Below, in pieces: positions 16,248 to 23,461 of a stretch of DNA of 40,114 nt (within the stretch, counting starts at the first letter, position 1; every line of letters begins with the position of its first letter). The notes under the pieces are model-generated. The model was not told where the DNA came from, made no database searches, and worked only from the letters and a program-made list of their open reading frames with translations. The stretch covers positions 1 through 40,114 of the forward strand of contig NZ_VIKA01000015.1 in NCBI RefSeq assembly GCF_006704265.1. Reading direction: 5' to 3'. Both the position numbers and the translations under genes were made by a program. The stretch comes from Elioraea sp. Yellowstone. GTDB lineage: Bacteria > Pseudomonadota > Alphaproteobacteria > Acetobacterales > Acetobacteraceae.

Positions 16248-17540
16248 GTGACGACGTTCAACGACCTCGGCCTCGCCGCCCCGATCCTCGAGGCGCTCGC
16301 CGAGGAGGGCTACGACGCCCCCACTCCCATCCAGGCCCAGGCGATCCCCCCCCTGCTCCAGGGCCGCGACCTGATCGGCATCGCCCAGACCGGCACCGGC
16401 AAGACGGCCGCCTTCGCCCTGCCGATCCTCGACCGCCTGCGCGATCGCCGGCCGCCCCCCAGGCGCGCCTGCCGCGCGCTCGTGCTGAGCCCCACCCGCG
16501 AGCTCGCGAGCCAGATCGCCGGGAGCTTCCGCACCTATGGCCGGCATCTCGGCCTCAGGGTCGCCACCGTGTTCGGCGGTGTCGGCCACCAGCCGCAGGT
16601 CGCCGCGCTGGCGCGCGGGGTCGACATCCTGGTCGCCACGCCCGGCCGGCTGATCGACCACCTGACGGGCCGTACCGCGTTCCTCGAGGCGGTCGAGATG
16701 TTCGTGCTCGACGAGGCCGACCAGATGCTCGACATGGGCTTCATCCAGCCGATCCGGCGCATCGTCTCGGCCCTGCCGGAGAAGCGGCAGACGCTTCTGT
16801 TCTCGGCCACCATGCCGCAGGCGATCGCGACGCTTGCGGACGAGATGCTGAAGGATCCCGTGCGCGTCGCGGTGGCACCCGTGGCCAGCACGGCCGAGAA
16901 GGTCGAGCAGCGCGTCGTCCACGTCGCCCAGGGGGACAAGCGGATGCTGCTCGCGAAGCTGCTCAAGGGAGAGGCAGGAGGGCGCACCCTCGTGTTCGTG
17001 CGCACCAAGCACGGGGCCGACCGCGTGGTGCGCCAGCTCGAGGCCGACGGGATCGCGGCGAACGCGATCCACGGCAACCGCAGCCAGGGCCAGCGCGAGG
17101 CGGCGCTGCGCCAGTTCCGCGACGGCGCCGTGCCCGTGCTGGTAGCGACCGACATCGCCGCGCGTGGCATCGACGTGGAGGGTGTCACGCATGTGATCAA
17201 CATGGATCTGCCGAACGTGCCCGAGCAGTACGTGCACCGCATCGGCCGCACGGCGCGCGCGGGCGCCGGCGGTGTCGCCATCAGCTTCTGCTCGGTGGAG
17301 GAACGGCCGCTCCTGCGCGACATCGAGCGGCTGATCCGCCGCACCCTGCCGGCCGAGGGGCCGCCCGCGCCGCCGGCGGCGTCACCGAAGCCGCATCGAT
17401 CTGCGCCCCGTTCCGCCACGCCCGCAGCGCGGGGAGGCACGCACGGCCCGCAGCGTCCGGCGCGTTACGGCAGTCCGGCCGGCGACGGCCGGCATGCCCT
17501 CGCGGGGCTGCCCTTCATGGCGGCTGCGCGCCGCGCCTGA
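16248..17540 (+). CDS. DEAD-box ATP-dependent RNA helicase (RhlE-like)
   Basis: A 430-residue helicase with all core motifs: Q-motif GYDAPTPIQAQAIP (21-34), Walker A AQTGTGKT (46-53), PTRELASQI (82-90), TPGRL (131-135), DEAD (155-158), SAT (186-188), then the second RecA domain with VFVRTKHGAD, HGNRSQGQRE, ATDIAARGIDVEGVTHVI and HRIGRTARAG. The C-terminal 60-70 residues are a basic, Pro/Arg/Gly-rich disordered tail typical of RhlE-type RNA helicases, likely for RNA binding in ribosome assembly or mRNA decay. The start is GTG at 16248 (MTTFNDLGLAAPILEAL), matching where family homology begins; the ribosome site is weak (AAAGACGA). It probably has its own promoter in the 329-base gap upstream. 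Confidence 0.92.
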   Translation: MTTFNDLGLAAPILEALAEEGYDAPTPIQAQAIPPLLQGRDLIGIAQTGTGKTAAFALPILDRLRDRRPPPRRACRALVLSPTRELASQIAGSFRTYGRHLGLRVATVFGGVGHQPQVAALARGVDILVATPGRLIDHLTGRTAFLEAVEMFVLDEADQMLDMGFIQPIRRIVSALPEKRQTLLFSATMPQAIATLADEMLKDPVRVAVAPVASTAEKVEQRVVHVAQGDKRMLLAKLLKGEAGGRTLVFVRTKHGADRVVRQLEADGIAANAIHGNRSQGQREAALRQFRDGAVPVLVATDIAARGIDVEGVTHVINMDLPNVPEQYVHRIGRTARAGAGGVAISFCSVEERPLLRDIERLIRRTLPAEGPPAPPAASPKPHRSAPRSATPAARGGTHGPQRPARYGSPAGDGRHALAGLPFMAAARRA

Positions 17541-17600
17541 TCGGACGATTTGCCGGCACGGCGGTTGCGCCGCCACGTGCCGGCCGTCATAGCTGGGAGC

Positions 17601-18899
17601 ATGGACGCAGCCCATCCCCTGATCGCAACGATCGGCCTCGGCCTCCTCTACGCGCTGATCTGCGGCACGGTCGCGGCGCTGGTGCGGCTGCCGCCGATCG
17701 TCGGTTATCTCGCCGCCGGCATCCTGCTCGGCCCGCACACGCCCGGCATCGTCGGCGACCGGGCGACGGCGCTCGAGCTCGCCGAGCTCGGGGTGATCCT
17801 GCTGATGTTCGGGGTCGGGCTGCATTTCAGCCCCGCCGAGCTCCTGGCGGTGCGGCGGGTCGCCCTGCCGGGGGCGGTCGTGCAGATGGCGACCGCGACC
17901 GCGCTCGGCGCCGGCGTCGCGCATCTCTGGGGGTGGTCGTGGCCGGCGGCGGTGGTGTTCGGCCTGACGCTCTCGGTCGCCTCGACCGTCGTGCTGCTGC
18001 GCGCGCTCACCGAGCGCAACCTGGTGAGCACGCCGGAAGGCCACATCGCGGTCGGCTGGCTGGTGGTCGAGGACATCGCCGTCGTCATCGCCCTCGTCAT
18101 CCTTCCGGGGATCGCCGGCTTCCTCGGCGGGGTGGCGGTACCGACCTTCGCCTTGCAGTTCGAGGTGCTCGGCGGCGCAGGCGGCCAGCTCGGCGCCGCG
18201 GTCGCGCTCACGCTCGGGAAGTTCGCCCTCTTCGTCGCGCTGATGGTGCCGATCGGGCGGCGCGTCGTGCCGTGGGTGCTGGTGATGGTCGCGCATCTGA
18301 AGTCGCGCGAACTGTTCACCCTTGCCGTGCTGGGGATGGCGCTCGGCATCGCCTTCCTCTCGGCCAAGGTGTTCGGGGTGAGCTTCGCACTCGGCGCCTT
18401 CTTCGCCGGCATGGTGATGCATGGCTCCGGCATGGCGACCCGCGCCGCCGAGCAGTCCCTGCCGTTCCGTGACGCCTTCGCGGTGCTGTTCTTCGTCGCG
18501 GTCGGGATGCTGTTCGACCCCGGCGTGCTGCTGCGCGAACCCGGGGCCGTGGCGGCGACGCTGCTGATCGTGGTGGTCGGCAAGTCGGTCGCGGCGATCG
18601 CGATCATGGCGCTGTTCCGCCAGAGCCGTGCCGCGGTCTGGACGGTGGCCGCCGCCCTCGCCCAGGTGGGCGAGTTCAGCCTCGTGCTGGCCGAGCAGGG
18701 GATCGCGCTCGGGCTGCTGCCGGTGGAGGGGCGGGACCTCGCGATCGCGGCGGTCCTGCTGTCGATCGCGCTCAATCCGGTCGCATTCAGCTTCGGCCGC
18801 TGGATGGCCGCGCGCGGCGGGCGCAGGGCGGGGGCCGCAGGCGAAGAGGGGCCGGACGGACAGGCCTCCGGCCCCACGAGGTCGGTCGAGCGATCCTGA
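17601..18899 (+). CDS. KefB/YbaL-type monovalent cation:proton antiporter, no RCK domain
   Basis: A 432-residue CPA2-family exchanger with about 12-13 membrane helices. Family features include PPIVGYLAAGILLGPHTPG, LAELGVILLMFGVGLHFSP, LTLSVASTVVLLRAL, and WLVVEDIAVVIALVILPG, in which the Glu-Asp pair is the expected ion site. Typical KefB/YbaL proteins carry an additional C-terminal RCK (TrkA-N) nucleotide-binding domain of about 130 residues; here the protein stops shortly after the last helix with a polar Gly/Pro-rich tail, so regulation must differ. The start ATG at 17601 has GGGAG just upstream; a longer frame from 17550 adds Arg-rich sequence and is less likely. It follows the helicase by 60 bases and may share its transcript. 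Confidence 0.88.
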   Translation: MDAAHPLIATIGLGLLYALICGTVAALVRLPPIVGYLAAGILLGPHTPGIVGDRATALELAELGVILLMFGVGLHFSPAELLAVRRVALPGAVVQMATATALGAGVAHLWGWSWPAAVVFGLTLSVASTVVLLRALTERNLVSTPEGHIAVGWLVVEDIAVVIALVILPGIAGFLGGVAVPTFALQFEVLGGAGGQLGAAVALTLGKFALFVALMVPIGRRVVPWVLVMVAHLKSRELFTLAVLGMALGIAFLSAKVFGVSFALGAFFAGMVMHGSGMATRAAEQSLPFRDAFAVLFFVAVGMLFDPGVLLREPGAVAATLLIVVVGKSVAAIAIMALFRQSRAAVWTVAAALAQVGEFSLVLAEQGIALGLLPVEGRDLAIAAVLLSIALNPVAFSFGRWMAARGGRRAGAAGEEGPDGQASGPTRSVERS

Positions 18900-18908
18900 T
18901 CCGCCGCG

Positions 18909-18936
18909 CCGCCGGGCGGGGCGCCCCGCCCGGCGG
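18909..18936. terminator. 28-base perfect palindrome, bidirectional terminator
   Basis: A gap-free palindrome centred between 18922 and 18923 (core GGGGCGCCCC), lying between the stops of the convergent antiporter and hsp20 genes. The position argues for transcription termination in both directions. No T-run follows on either strand. Confidence 0.6.
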
Positions 18937-18954
18937 GCATGGCGGCGCAGCCGG

Positions 18955-19413
18955 TCAGGCCGCCCGGGCCTGGGTCTCGATCACCTGCGGCTGGCCCTTG
19001 GTGATCGGGATCACCCGCGGGCGCAGGTTCTCGGGCACCACGCGACGCAGCGCGATGTGCAGCAGGCCGTTCTCGAGCGTCGCGCCGTCCACCACCATGT
19101 GATCGGCGAGCTCGAAGCGGCGCTCGAACGCACGGCGGGCGATGCCGCGATGCAGGAACTGGCGCGGCTCGGCCTCCTTTGCGGCCTTGCCGGTGACGAC
19201 CAGGGCATTGTCCTTCTGGCTGATCTCCAGGTCCGCCTCGCTGAACCCGGCAACCGCCATGGTCAGGCGGTACTGGTCCTCACCCAGCTTCTCGATGTTG
19301 TAGGGCGGATAGCTGGCGTCGGCCGCGTTCAGCGCCGTGTCCATCAGGCGCGACAGGCGGTCGAACCCGATCGTCGAGCGGAACAGGGGCGAGAAGTCGA
19401 AGGCGTTCATCAT
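18955..19413 (-). CDS. Small heat-shock protein, Hsp20/alpha-crystallin family (IbpA-like)
   Basis: A 152-residue ATP-independent holdase that binds unfolding proteins and hands them to DnaK/ClpB. N-terminal MMNAFDFSPLFRSTIGFDRL is the class A pattern of rhizobial and enterobacterial IbpA. The alpha-crystallin domain (about 35-130) includes YPPYNIEKLGEDQYRLTMAV, FLHRGIARRAFERRFEL and LENGLLHIALRRVVPE. The C-terminal anchor I-P-I lies in PRVIPITKG. Two adjacent ATGs (19413 and 19410) are possible; the AGGAGG site is four bases from the first and seven from the second, so 19410 may be the real start. The leader contains a ROSE-type thermometer and an RpoH-like promoter, giving heat control at two levels. 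Confidence 0.93.
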   Translation of the reverse strand: MMNAFDFSPLFRSTIGFDRLSRLMDTALNAADASYPPYNIEKLGEDQYRLTMAVAGFSEADLEISQKDNALVVTGKAAKEAEPRQFLHRGIARRAFERRFELADHMVVDGATLENGLLHIALRRVVPENLRPRVIPITKGQPQVIETQARAA

Positions 19414-19490
19414 CGGTCCTCCTTCCTAGAAGCAAGGTCCGGTCGGTCGGGCTCAGGGCCCTCATGGTCAGCCGCAGCCTGACCGATCGT
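19414..19490 (-). promoter_or_regulatory. ROSE-type RNA thermometer in the hsp20 leader
   Basis: The transcript leader folds into three consecutive hairpins. The first is GGTCAG-N7-CTGACC (19484-19466). The second is GGGC-N5-GCCC (19461-19449). The third buries the ribosome site: arm CCTTGCTTC (19437-19429) against GAAGGAGG (19425-19418) with loop TAG and one unpaired G at 19433. A U(U/C)GCU element pairing with the Shine-Dalgarno sequence across a bulged G is the defining feature of ROSE elements known before alphaproteobacterial small heat-shock genes. Heat melts this hairpin and frees the AGGAGG. Pairing was read by eye; the family match and location agree. Confidence 0.85.
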
Positions 19491-19524
19491 GCCGGGACCC
19501 CGAAGGCGTCCCGGCAGCCTGTCA

Positions 19525-19552
19525 CTTAGGAGCGTCGTCCCGCCGCTTCAAG
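19525..19552 (-). promoter_or_regulatory. RpoH (sigma-32)-like promoter of hsp20
   Basis: Minus-strand CTTG (19552-19549), an 18-base spacer and CCTAAG (19530-19525). Alphaproteobacterial heat-shock promoters generally read CTTG-N17/18-C(C/T)TAT, so this is a close match at the right spacing. It sits about 35 bases before the first ROSE hairpin and 110 before the ATG. A second CTTGAA at 19667 minus 100 (19567-19562) belongs to an 11-base direct repeat, TTCAAGGGCGG on the plus strand, at 19547-19557 and 19562-19572. Confidence 0.6.
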
Positions 19553-19581
19553 GGCGGGGGATTCAAGGGCGGAGGAAGGGG

Positions 19582-19920
19582 CTACTTCTTCTTGCCGCCC
19601 GCGGCCTTGGCGGCGGCCGCGGGCTTGGCGGCGCCCGCAGCGGGCGCCGCGGCGGCCTTGGCGCCCTTGTTGATGCTGGCGGCCGCCTTGATGTTCATCT
19701 TCGAGAGGTCGACCGCGAAGCGCTTGTTGAACTTCGACACCTGGCCCGCCGTGTCGAGCACCACGCGCTGCTGGCCGGTCCAGGCCGGATGCGACTTCGG
19801 GTCGATGTCGAGGCGGAGCGTCTCGCCCGGCTTGCCGTAGCAGGAGCGCGTGGTGAACGAGGTTCCGTCGGTCATGATGACGGTGATCTCGTGGTAGTCG
19901 GGGTGGATGCCCTTCTTCAT
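19582..19920 (-). CDS. rpmE: 50S ribosomal protein L31 with Ala/Lys-rich tail
   Basis: A 112-residue L31. The core (1-76) is typical: [56 protein letters not shown] and VSKFNKRF. A single Cys (27) is present, so this is the zinc-free C-minus form common in alphaproteobacteria. The C-terminus extends about 36 residues beyond the normal end as a low-complexity Ala/Lys/Pro/Gly tail ending GGKKK, probably disordered and rRNA-contacting. ATG at 19920 with AAAGG about ten bases upstream; promoter candidate at 19980-20008. Monocistronic between hsp20 and the liv operon. Confidence 0.93.
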   Translation of the reverse strand: MKKGIHPDYHEITVIMTDGTSFTTRSCYGKPGETLRLDIDPKSHPAWTGQQRVVLDTAGQVSKFNKRFAVDLSKMNIKAAASINKGAKAAAAPAAGAAKPAAAAKAAGGKKK

Positions 19921-19979
19921 GGCCAGCGACCTTTCAACGGCAAGGGCGCGGCGATGCCGACCGCCGCGCGGAGCGCGCC

Positions 19980-20008
19980 GGATAGCTGAACCCGCCGGGA
20001 GGCGCAAG
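19980..20008 (-). promoter_or_regulatory. Promoter of rpmE
   Basis: Minus-strand CTTGCG (20008-20003), exactly 17 bases, then CTATCC (19985-19980). This fits the alphaproteobacterial housekeeping pattern CTTGAC-N17-CTATAT well and predicts a start near 19973 with a leader of about 50 bases. The -35 lies in the loop of an imperfect 12-base-pair stem (CCCGCCGGGAG at 19991-20001 against CTCCCGGCAGCGGG at 20026-20039), which could serve as the terminator of the liv operon read on the same strand. Confidence 0.55.
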
Positions 20009-20065
20009 CCGGAGGTGGACGGTTGCTCCCGGCAGCGGGCACCCTCGTCGTCCCCGGCCCGGTCC

Positions 20066-20728
20066 TCAGAGGGTGGTCGGATGGACCTCGCCCCGCTCGA
20101 TCAGATAGGCGCTGTCGACCATCGGCTTGAGCAGGTCGGGATTGCTCTCGGTGATCAGGATCGCAAGCTCCGGTTCCGCCTCGCGCAGCCGCATCAGCGT
20201 CTCGGCATAGCGGCGCGCCAGCGCGGGGGCGAGGCCCTGGAACGGCTCGTCGAGCAGCACGAGCTTGGTGCCGGTCATCAGCGCGCGGCCCAGCGCCACC
20301 ATCTTGCCCTGCCCGCCGGACAGGCCGCCGGCCTTGCGGTCCTTGAACTCGGCGATCTCGGGCAGCACCGCATAGGTCTTGTCGAGCCGGCGCGCGACCT
20401 CGGCCGCAGGCAGGCCGAGCACCTCCGCCGGCAGGCGCAGGTTCTCCTCCACCGTGAAGGATGAGAACAGCCGCCGCTCCTCCGGCGCGTAGCCGATCGC
20501 GAGCCCCGTGCGCCGATGCGCCGGCACGGCGCCGAGGTCCTGGCCCTCGAAGGCGATCCGCCCCCCGGCCAGCGGCACCAGCCCCATGATCGCGCGCAGC
20601 GTCGTGGTCTTGCCCGCGCCGTTGCGCCCGACCAGCGCGACGCGGCCGGAGTGGTCGATGCGCAGATCCACCCCGCGCAGCACGCGCGTCCCCGCGATCG
20701 CGACGTCCACGCCCTCAAGCGTGAGCAT
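20066..20728 (-). CDS. livF: Branched-chain amino acid-type ABC transporter ATPase LivF
   Basis: A 220-residue ATPase of the HAAT (LivF) class. Walker [19 protein letters not shown]-loop region [20 protein letters not shown] (typical LivF, 'PEER'), signature [15 protein letters not shown], Walker [14 protein letters not shown] and a C-terminal [14 protein letters not shown] where the usual H-loop histidine (often EQN/EH) is replaced by Ser-Asn. Starts at 20728, overlapping the end of livG by 14 bases. It pairs with LivG to drive the LivH/LivM channel. It is the last gene of the operon. Confidence 0.9.
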   Translation of the reverse strand: MLTLEGVDVAIAGTRVLRGVDLRIDHSGRVALVGRNGAGKTTTLRAIMGLVPLAGGRIAFEGQDLGAVPAHRRTGLAIGYAPEERRLFSSFTVEENLRLPAEVLGLPAAEVARRLDKTYAVLPEIAEFKDRKAGGLSGGQGKMVALGRALMTGTKLVLLDEPFQGLAPALARRYAETLMRLREAEPELAILITESNPDLLKPMVDSAYLIERGEVHPTTL

Positions 20729-21479
20729 GTCCGGTCTCGACGCCGATCACCTCGCGCAGCACGGCGGGGTCGGACAGGACCGCGGCCGGTGGGCCGGAGG
20801 CGAGGATCTTCCCCTGGCTCCACACCGCGACGCGGTCGGCGTAGCGCTCGACCACCTCCATGTCGTGCTCGACGAACACGGCGGTGACGCGCTCGGCGCG
20901 CAGGGCGGCGACCAGCGTGTCCATGATGCCGAACTTCTCGGCCGAGGCGACGCCGGAAGTCGGCTCGTCCATCAGCAGCAGCCGTGGCCGCAGCGCCATC
21001 GCCATGGCGATGTCGGTGAGCTTGCGCGTACCCTCGTTCAGTTCGGTCGCGCGCGCGGTCGCGACCCCGGCGAGGCCGAACTGCTCGAGCAGCCGCATCG
21101 CCGCGGCGGCGGTCCCGGCATCCAGCAGCGGCCGGAACGGGCGCCAGAACCGGCCATGCGCAGCGACCTTCAGGGCGACGTTCTCGATCACGGTGTGCTC
21201 GGTGAAGAGCTGCGGGATCTGGAAGCTGCGCGCGATCCCGCGCCGGACGATCGAACGCGGCGGCCGGCCGGTGATCTCGGCGCCGTCGAAATGGATGTGG
21301 CCGGAGTGCGGGCGCAGATAGCCGGTTGTCATGTTGATGAAGGTGGTCTTGCCGGCGCCGTTCGGGCCGATGATGGCGACGAACTCGCCGGGCGCGATGT
21401 CGAGATCGATGCCGTCGGCCGCCTTGACGCCGCCGAAGGCGATCTTCAGCCCCCTGGCGGAGAGCAGGGGCGCGGTCAT
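20715..21479 (-). CDS. livG: Branched-chain amino acid-type ABC transporter ATPase LivG (unusual signature motif)
   Basis: A 254-residue ATPase partner of LivF. Walker A is IGPNGAGKTTF (37-47), the Q-loop ARSFQIPQLFTEHTVIENV, Walker B LLLMDEPTSGVAS (167-179) and the H-loop FVEHDMEVV. The ABC signature, normally LSGGQ or LSYGQ, reads LNEGT (147-151) in ATELNEGTRKLTDIAMAMA. The final glycine of the motif core is kept but Ser and Gln are lost. Because two different ATPases share two sites, one degenerate site may be tolerated. The start ATG overlaps the livM stop (ATGA) and the end overlaps livF by 14 bases. Confidence 0.9.
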   Translation of the reverse strand: MTAPLLSARGLKIAFGGVKAADGIDLDIAPGEFVAIIGPNGAGKTTFINMTTGYLRPHSGHIHFDGAEITGRPPRSIVRRGIARSFQIPQLFTEHTVIENVALKVAAHGRFWRPFRPLLDAGTAAAAMRLLEQFGLAGVATARATELNEGTRKLTDIAMAMALRPRLLLMDEPTSGVASAEKFGIMDTLVAALRAERVTAVFVEHDMEVVERYADRVAVWSQGKILASGPPAAVLSDPAVLREVIGVETGHAHA

Positions 21480-22417
21480 GCGCGGCGATCCTTGCGCAGC
21501 ACAAGGTCCTCGTACATGCCCCACAGCCCGCGCGCCGCGAACAGGATGATCACCAGCAGCACGGCGCCGAGGATCATCTGCCACGCGTCGGGGAACGCCG
21601 CCGCCGCATAGACGCGCACCAGTTCGTACACCGCGGCGCCGAGGAACGGCCCCAGCACGCTGCCTGCGCCGCCGAGGATGGCGATGAAGACGAGCTCGCC
21701 CGAATGCGTCCAGTAGGAGAGCAGCGGTGTCACATGCAGCGTCGTGCAGGCGATGATGCCGCCGCCGAGGCCGGCAAGCGCCGCCGAGGCCACATAGGCG
21801 ACCAGCAGCACGCGCTTGGCCGAGATGCCGGCGAATTCGAGCCGGGTCTCGCGCGTCTTGATCGCCGGCAGCGCCTGGCCGAGCGGCGAGGCGAGGAAGC
21901 GCGAGACGAGCCAGCCGAGGGTGAGGGCCAGGGCGAGTGTGCCGACCAGCACGGCCCACTCGTAGGCGACCGGATCGAGCGTCACACCGCCGATGGTCGG
22001 CCGCGGCACGCGGATGCCGTCGGTGCCCTTGGTGTACGCGTAGAGCTTCTCGAGCAGCGAGTAGAACACCATCGAGAAGGCGAGGTTCAGCATGCCGAAG
22101 AAGATGTCGCGATAGCGCGCGACGAACAGCCCGACCGCGAAGCCGACGATCGTCCCCGCCGTCGCGGCGAGCGGCAGCAGCAGCAGGACCTCGCCGATCG
22201 CGGGGCGCAGGAACGCCACCGTATAGGCGCCGACGGCGATGTAGAGCGCATGGCCGAAGCTCACCTGGCCGGCGCGCAGCAGCAGGAGGATGCCGAGGAC
22301 CGCGAGTCCCTTCGCAAGCGCGACGGTGAACACGAACTTCAGCCACGGCGCCGCGATCGCGAGCGCGACCACGGTTGTGGCGGCCGCGAGGGTGGGCAGG
22401 GTGAGGCGCCGGTCCAT
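21476..22417 (-). CDS. livM: Branched-chain amino acid-type ABC transporter permease LivM
   Basis: A 313-residue inner-membrane permease with about eight to ten helices. Diagnostic segments are GILLLLRAGQVSFGHALYIAVGAY, the DGIRVPRP loop, SRFLASPLGQALPAIKTRETR (cytoplasmic coupling loop) and LVFIAILGGAGSVLGPFLGAA. ATG at 22417 shares its A with the livH stop (TGATG) and the gene end overlaps livG (ATGA), so the four downstream genes are tightly coupled. Together with LivH it forms the heterodimeric channel for amino acids or amides. Confidence 0.92.
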   Translation of the reverse strand: MDRRLTLPTLAAATTVVALAIAAPWLKFVFTVALAKGLAVLGILLLLRAGQVSFGHALYIAVGAYTVAFLRPAIGEVLLLLPLAATAGTIVGFAVGLFVARYRDIFFGMLNLAFSMVFYSLLEKLYAYTKGTDGIRVPRPTIGGVTLDPVAYEWAVLVGTLALALTLGWLVSRFLASPLGQALPAIKTRETRLEFAGISAKRVLLVAYVASAALAGLGGGIIACTTLHVTPLLSYWTHSGELVFIAILGGAGSVLGPFLGAAVYELVRVYAAAAFPDAWQMILGAVLLVIILFAARGLWGMYEDLVLRKDRRA

Positions 22418-23319
22418 CAGACGCGCCTCAGCTCGGGCCTGCCGAACAGCCCATGCGGCCGGATCAGCAGCACCGCGACCATGATGATGTAGGGGATCAC
22501 CACCTCGAATTCCGGCGCGAAGTAGACCGCGACCGAACGGCCGAGGCCGATCAGCAGCGCGGTCAGCATCGCCCCCTCGATCTGGCCGAGGCCGGCGGTG
22601 GCGACGACGGCGAAGGACAGCACGATCATGTTGACGCCCACTCCGGGCACCAGGCTGGTGGTCGGGGAGGCGAGCGCGCCGCCGAGAGCGGCAAGCACGG
22701 TCCCGACGGTGAAGGTGAGCAGGTAGACCCGGTTCGCGTCGATGCCCATCGCCGTGGCGGCCTCGCGATCCTCGGTCACGGCGACGATCACGCGTCCGGT
22801 CAGGGTGCGGCGCAGGAACCACATCAGGCCGAACAGGGTGGCAAGAGCGACGCCCGGCAGCAGGTAGAGCTGGTAGGCGGTATAGATGATGTCGCCGACC
22901 TCGACCTGGCCGAGCGCGCGCACCGGCCCGTCCTGGAAGATCGGCTGCACGCCCCAGACGAGCTTCTGCACATCCTCGAGGATCATGAAGAGGGCGAAGG
23001 TGACGAGGAGTTGGAGCACATGCTCCTTGGTGTAGATGCGCGCGAGGACCAGCCGTTCGATCGCCGGGCCGAGCACGCCGCCGACCATCACCGCGGCGAG
23101 CAGCAGCACGGGCAGCGCGAGGACCGGGGCGGCCGCCGTGGCGGCGGCCCAGGTACCGAGCGTGGCGGCGACGTAGCCGCCGATCGCGAAGAAGCTGCCG
23201 TGCGCGACGTTGAGGATCCGCAGCACGCCGAAGATCAGCGTCAGGCCCACGGCGACCATGAAGACCTGCGCCGCATAGGCGAGGCCGTCGAGGATGGCGA
23301 GAAAGAGGAGAAGGGTCAT
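22417..23319 (-). CDS. livH: Branched-chain amino acid-type ABC transporter permease LivH
   Basis: A 300-residue permease of the LivH type. It has the N-terminal AILDGLAYAAQVFMVAVGLT, the conserved FGVLRILNVAHGSFFAIGGY, the coupling loop AVTEDREAATAMGIDANRVY, and the LIRPHGLFGRPE C-terminus typical of the family. About eight helices. It follows the binding-protein gene after 142 bases that contain a very stable hairpin, and overlaps livM by one base (TGATG). The hairpin probably lowers permease relative to binding-protein expression. Confidence 0.92.
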   Translation of the reverse strand: MTLLLFLAILDGLAYAAQVFMVAVGLTLIFGVLRILNVAHGSFFAIGGYVAATLGTWAAATAAAPVLALPVLLLAAVMVGGVLGPAIERLVLARIYTKEHVLQLLVTFALFMILEDVQKLVWGVQPIFQDGPVRALGQVEVGDIIYTAYQLYLLPGVALATLFGLMWFLRRTLTGRVIVAVTEDREAATAMGIDANRVYLLTFTVGTVLAALGGALASPTTSLVPGVGVNMIVLSFAVVATAGLGQIEGAMLTALLIGLGRSVAVYFAPEFEVVIPYIIMVAVLLIRPHGLFGRPELRRV

Positions 23320-23430
23320 CGAAGGAACGGGGCAGGGGACGACGGCTGGCCCCCCGCACCCCTCCGGAGGGCGCCGCTCCGCTGGTCGCGGCCCGCGCGC
23401 CGACCCACGGAAGGCGCGCCCTCCAGGGGG

Positions 23431-23456
23431 GCCGGGGGGCCTTGCGGCCCCCCGGC
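23431..23456. repeat. Very stable hairpin between binding-protein gene and livH
   Basis: Perfect 11-base arms GCCGGGGGGCC (23431-23441) and GGCCCCCCGGC (23446-23456) with loop TTGC, inside a 142-base gap that is itself rich in further partial inverted repeats (GGAGGGCGCC near 23366 facing GGCGCGCCCTCC near 23413). It begins six bases after the stop of the binding-protein gene as transcribed. Either an attenuator/3'-end stabiliser, as often found after binding-protein genes, or a dispersed REP-like element. Confidence 0.55.
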
Positions 23457-23461
23457 TCTCC

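Noticed and set aside
16211-18472. 753-codon plus-strand frame overlapping the helicase and antiporter genes
   Set aside because: Out of frame with two well-supported genes; translation is extremely Arg/Pro/Ala-rich.
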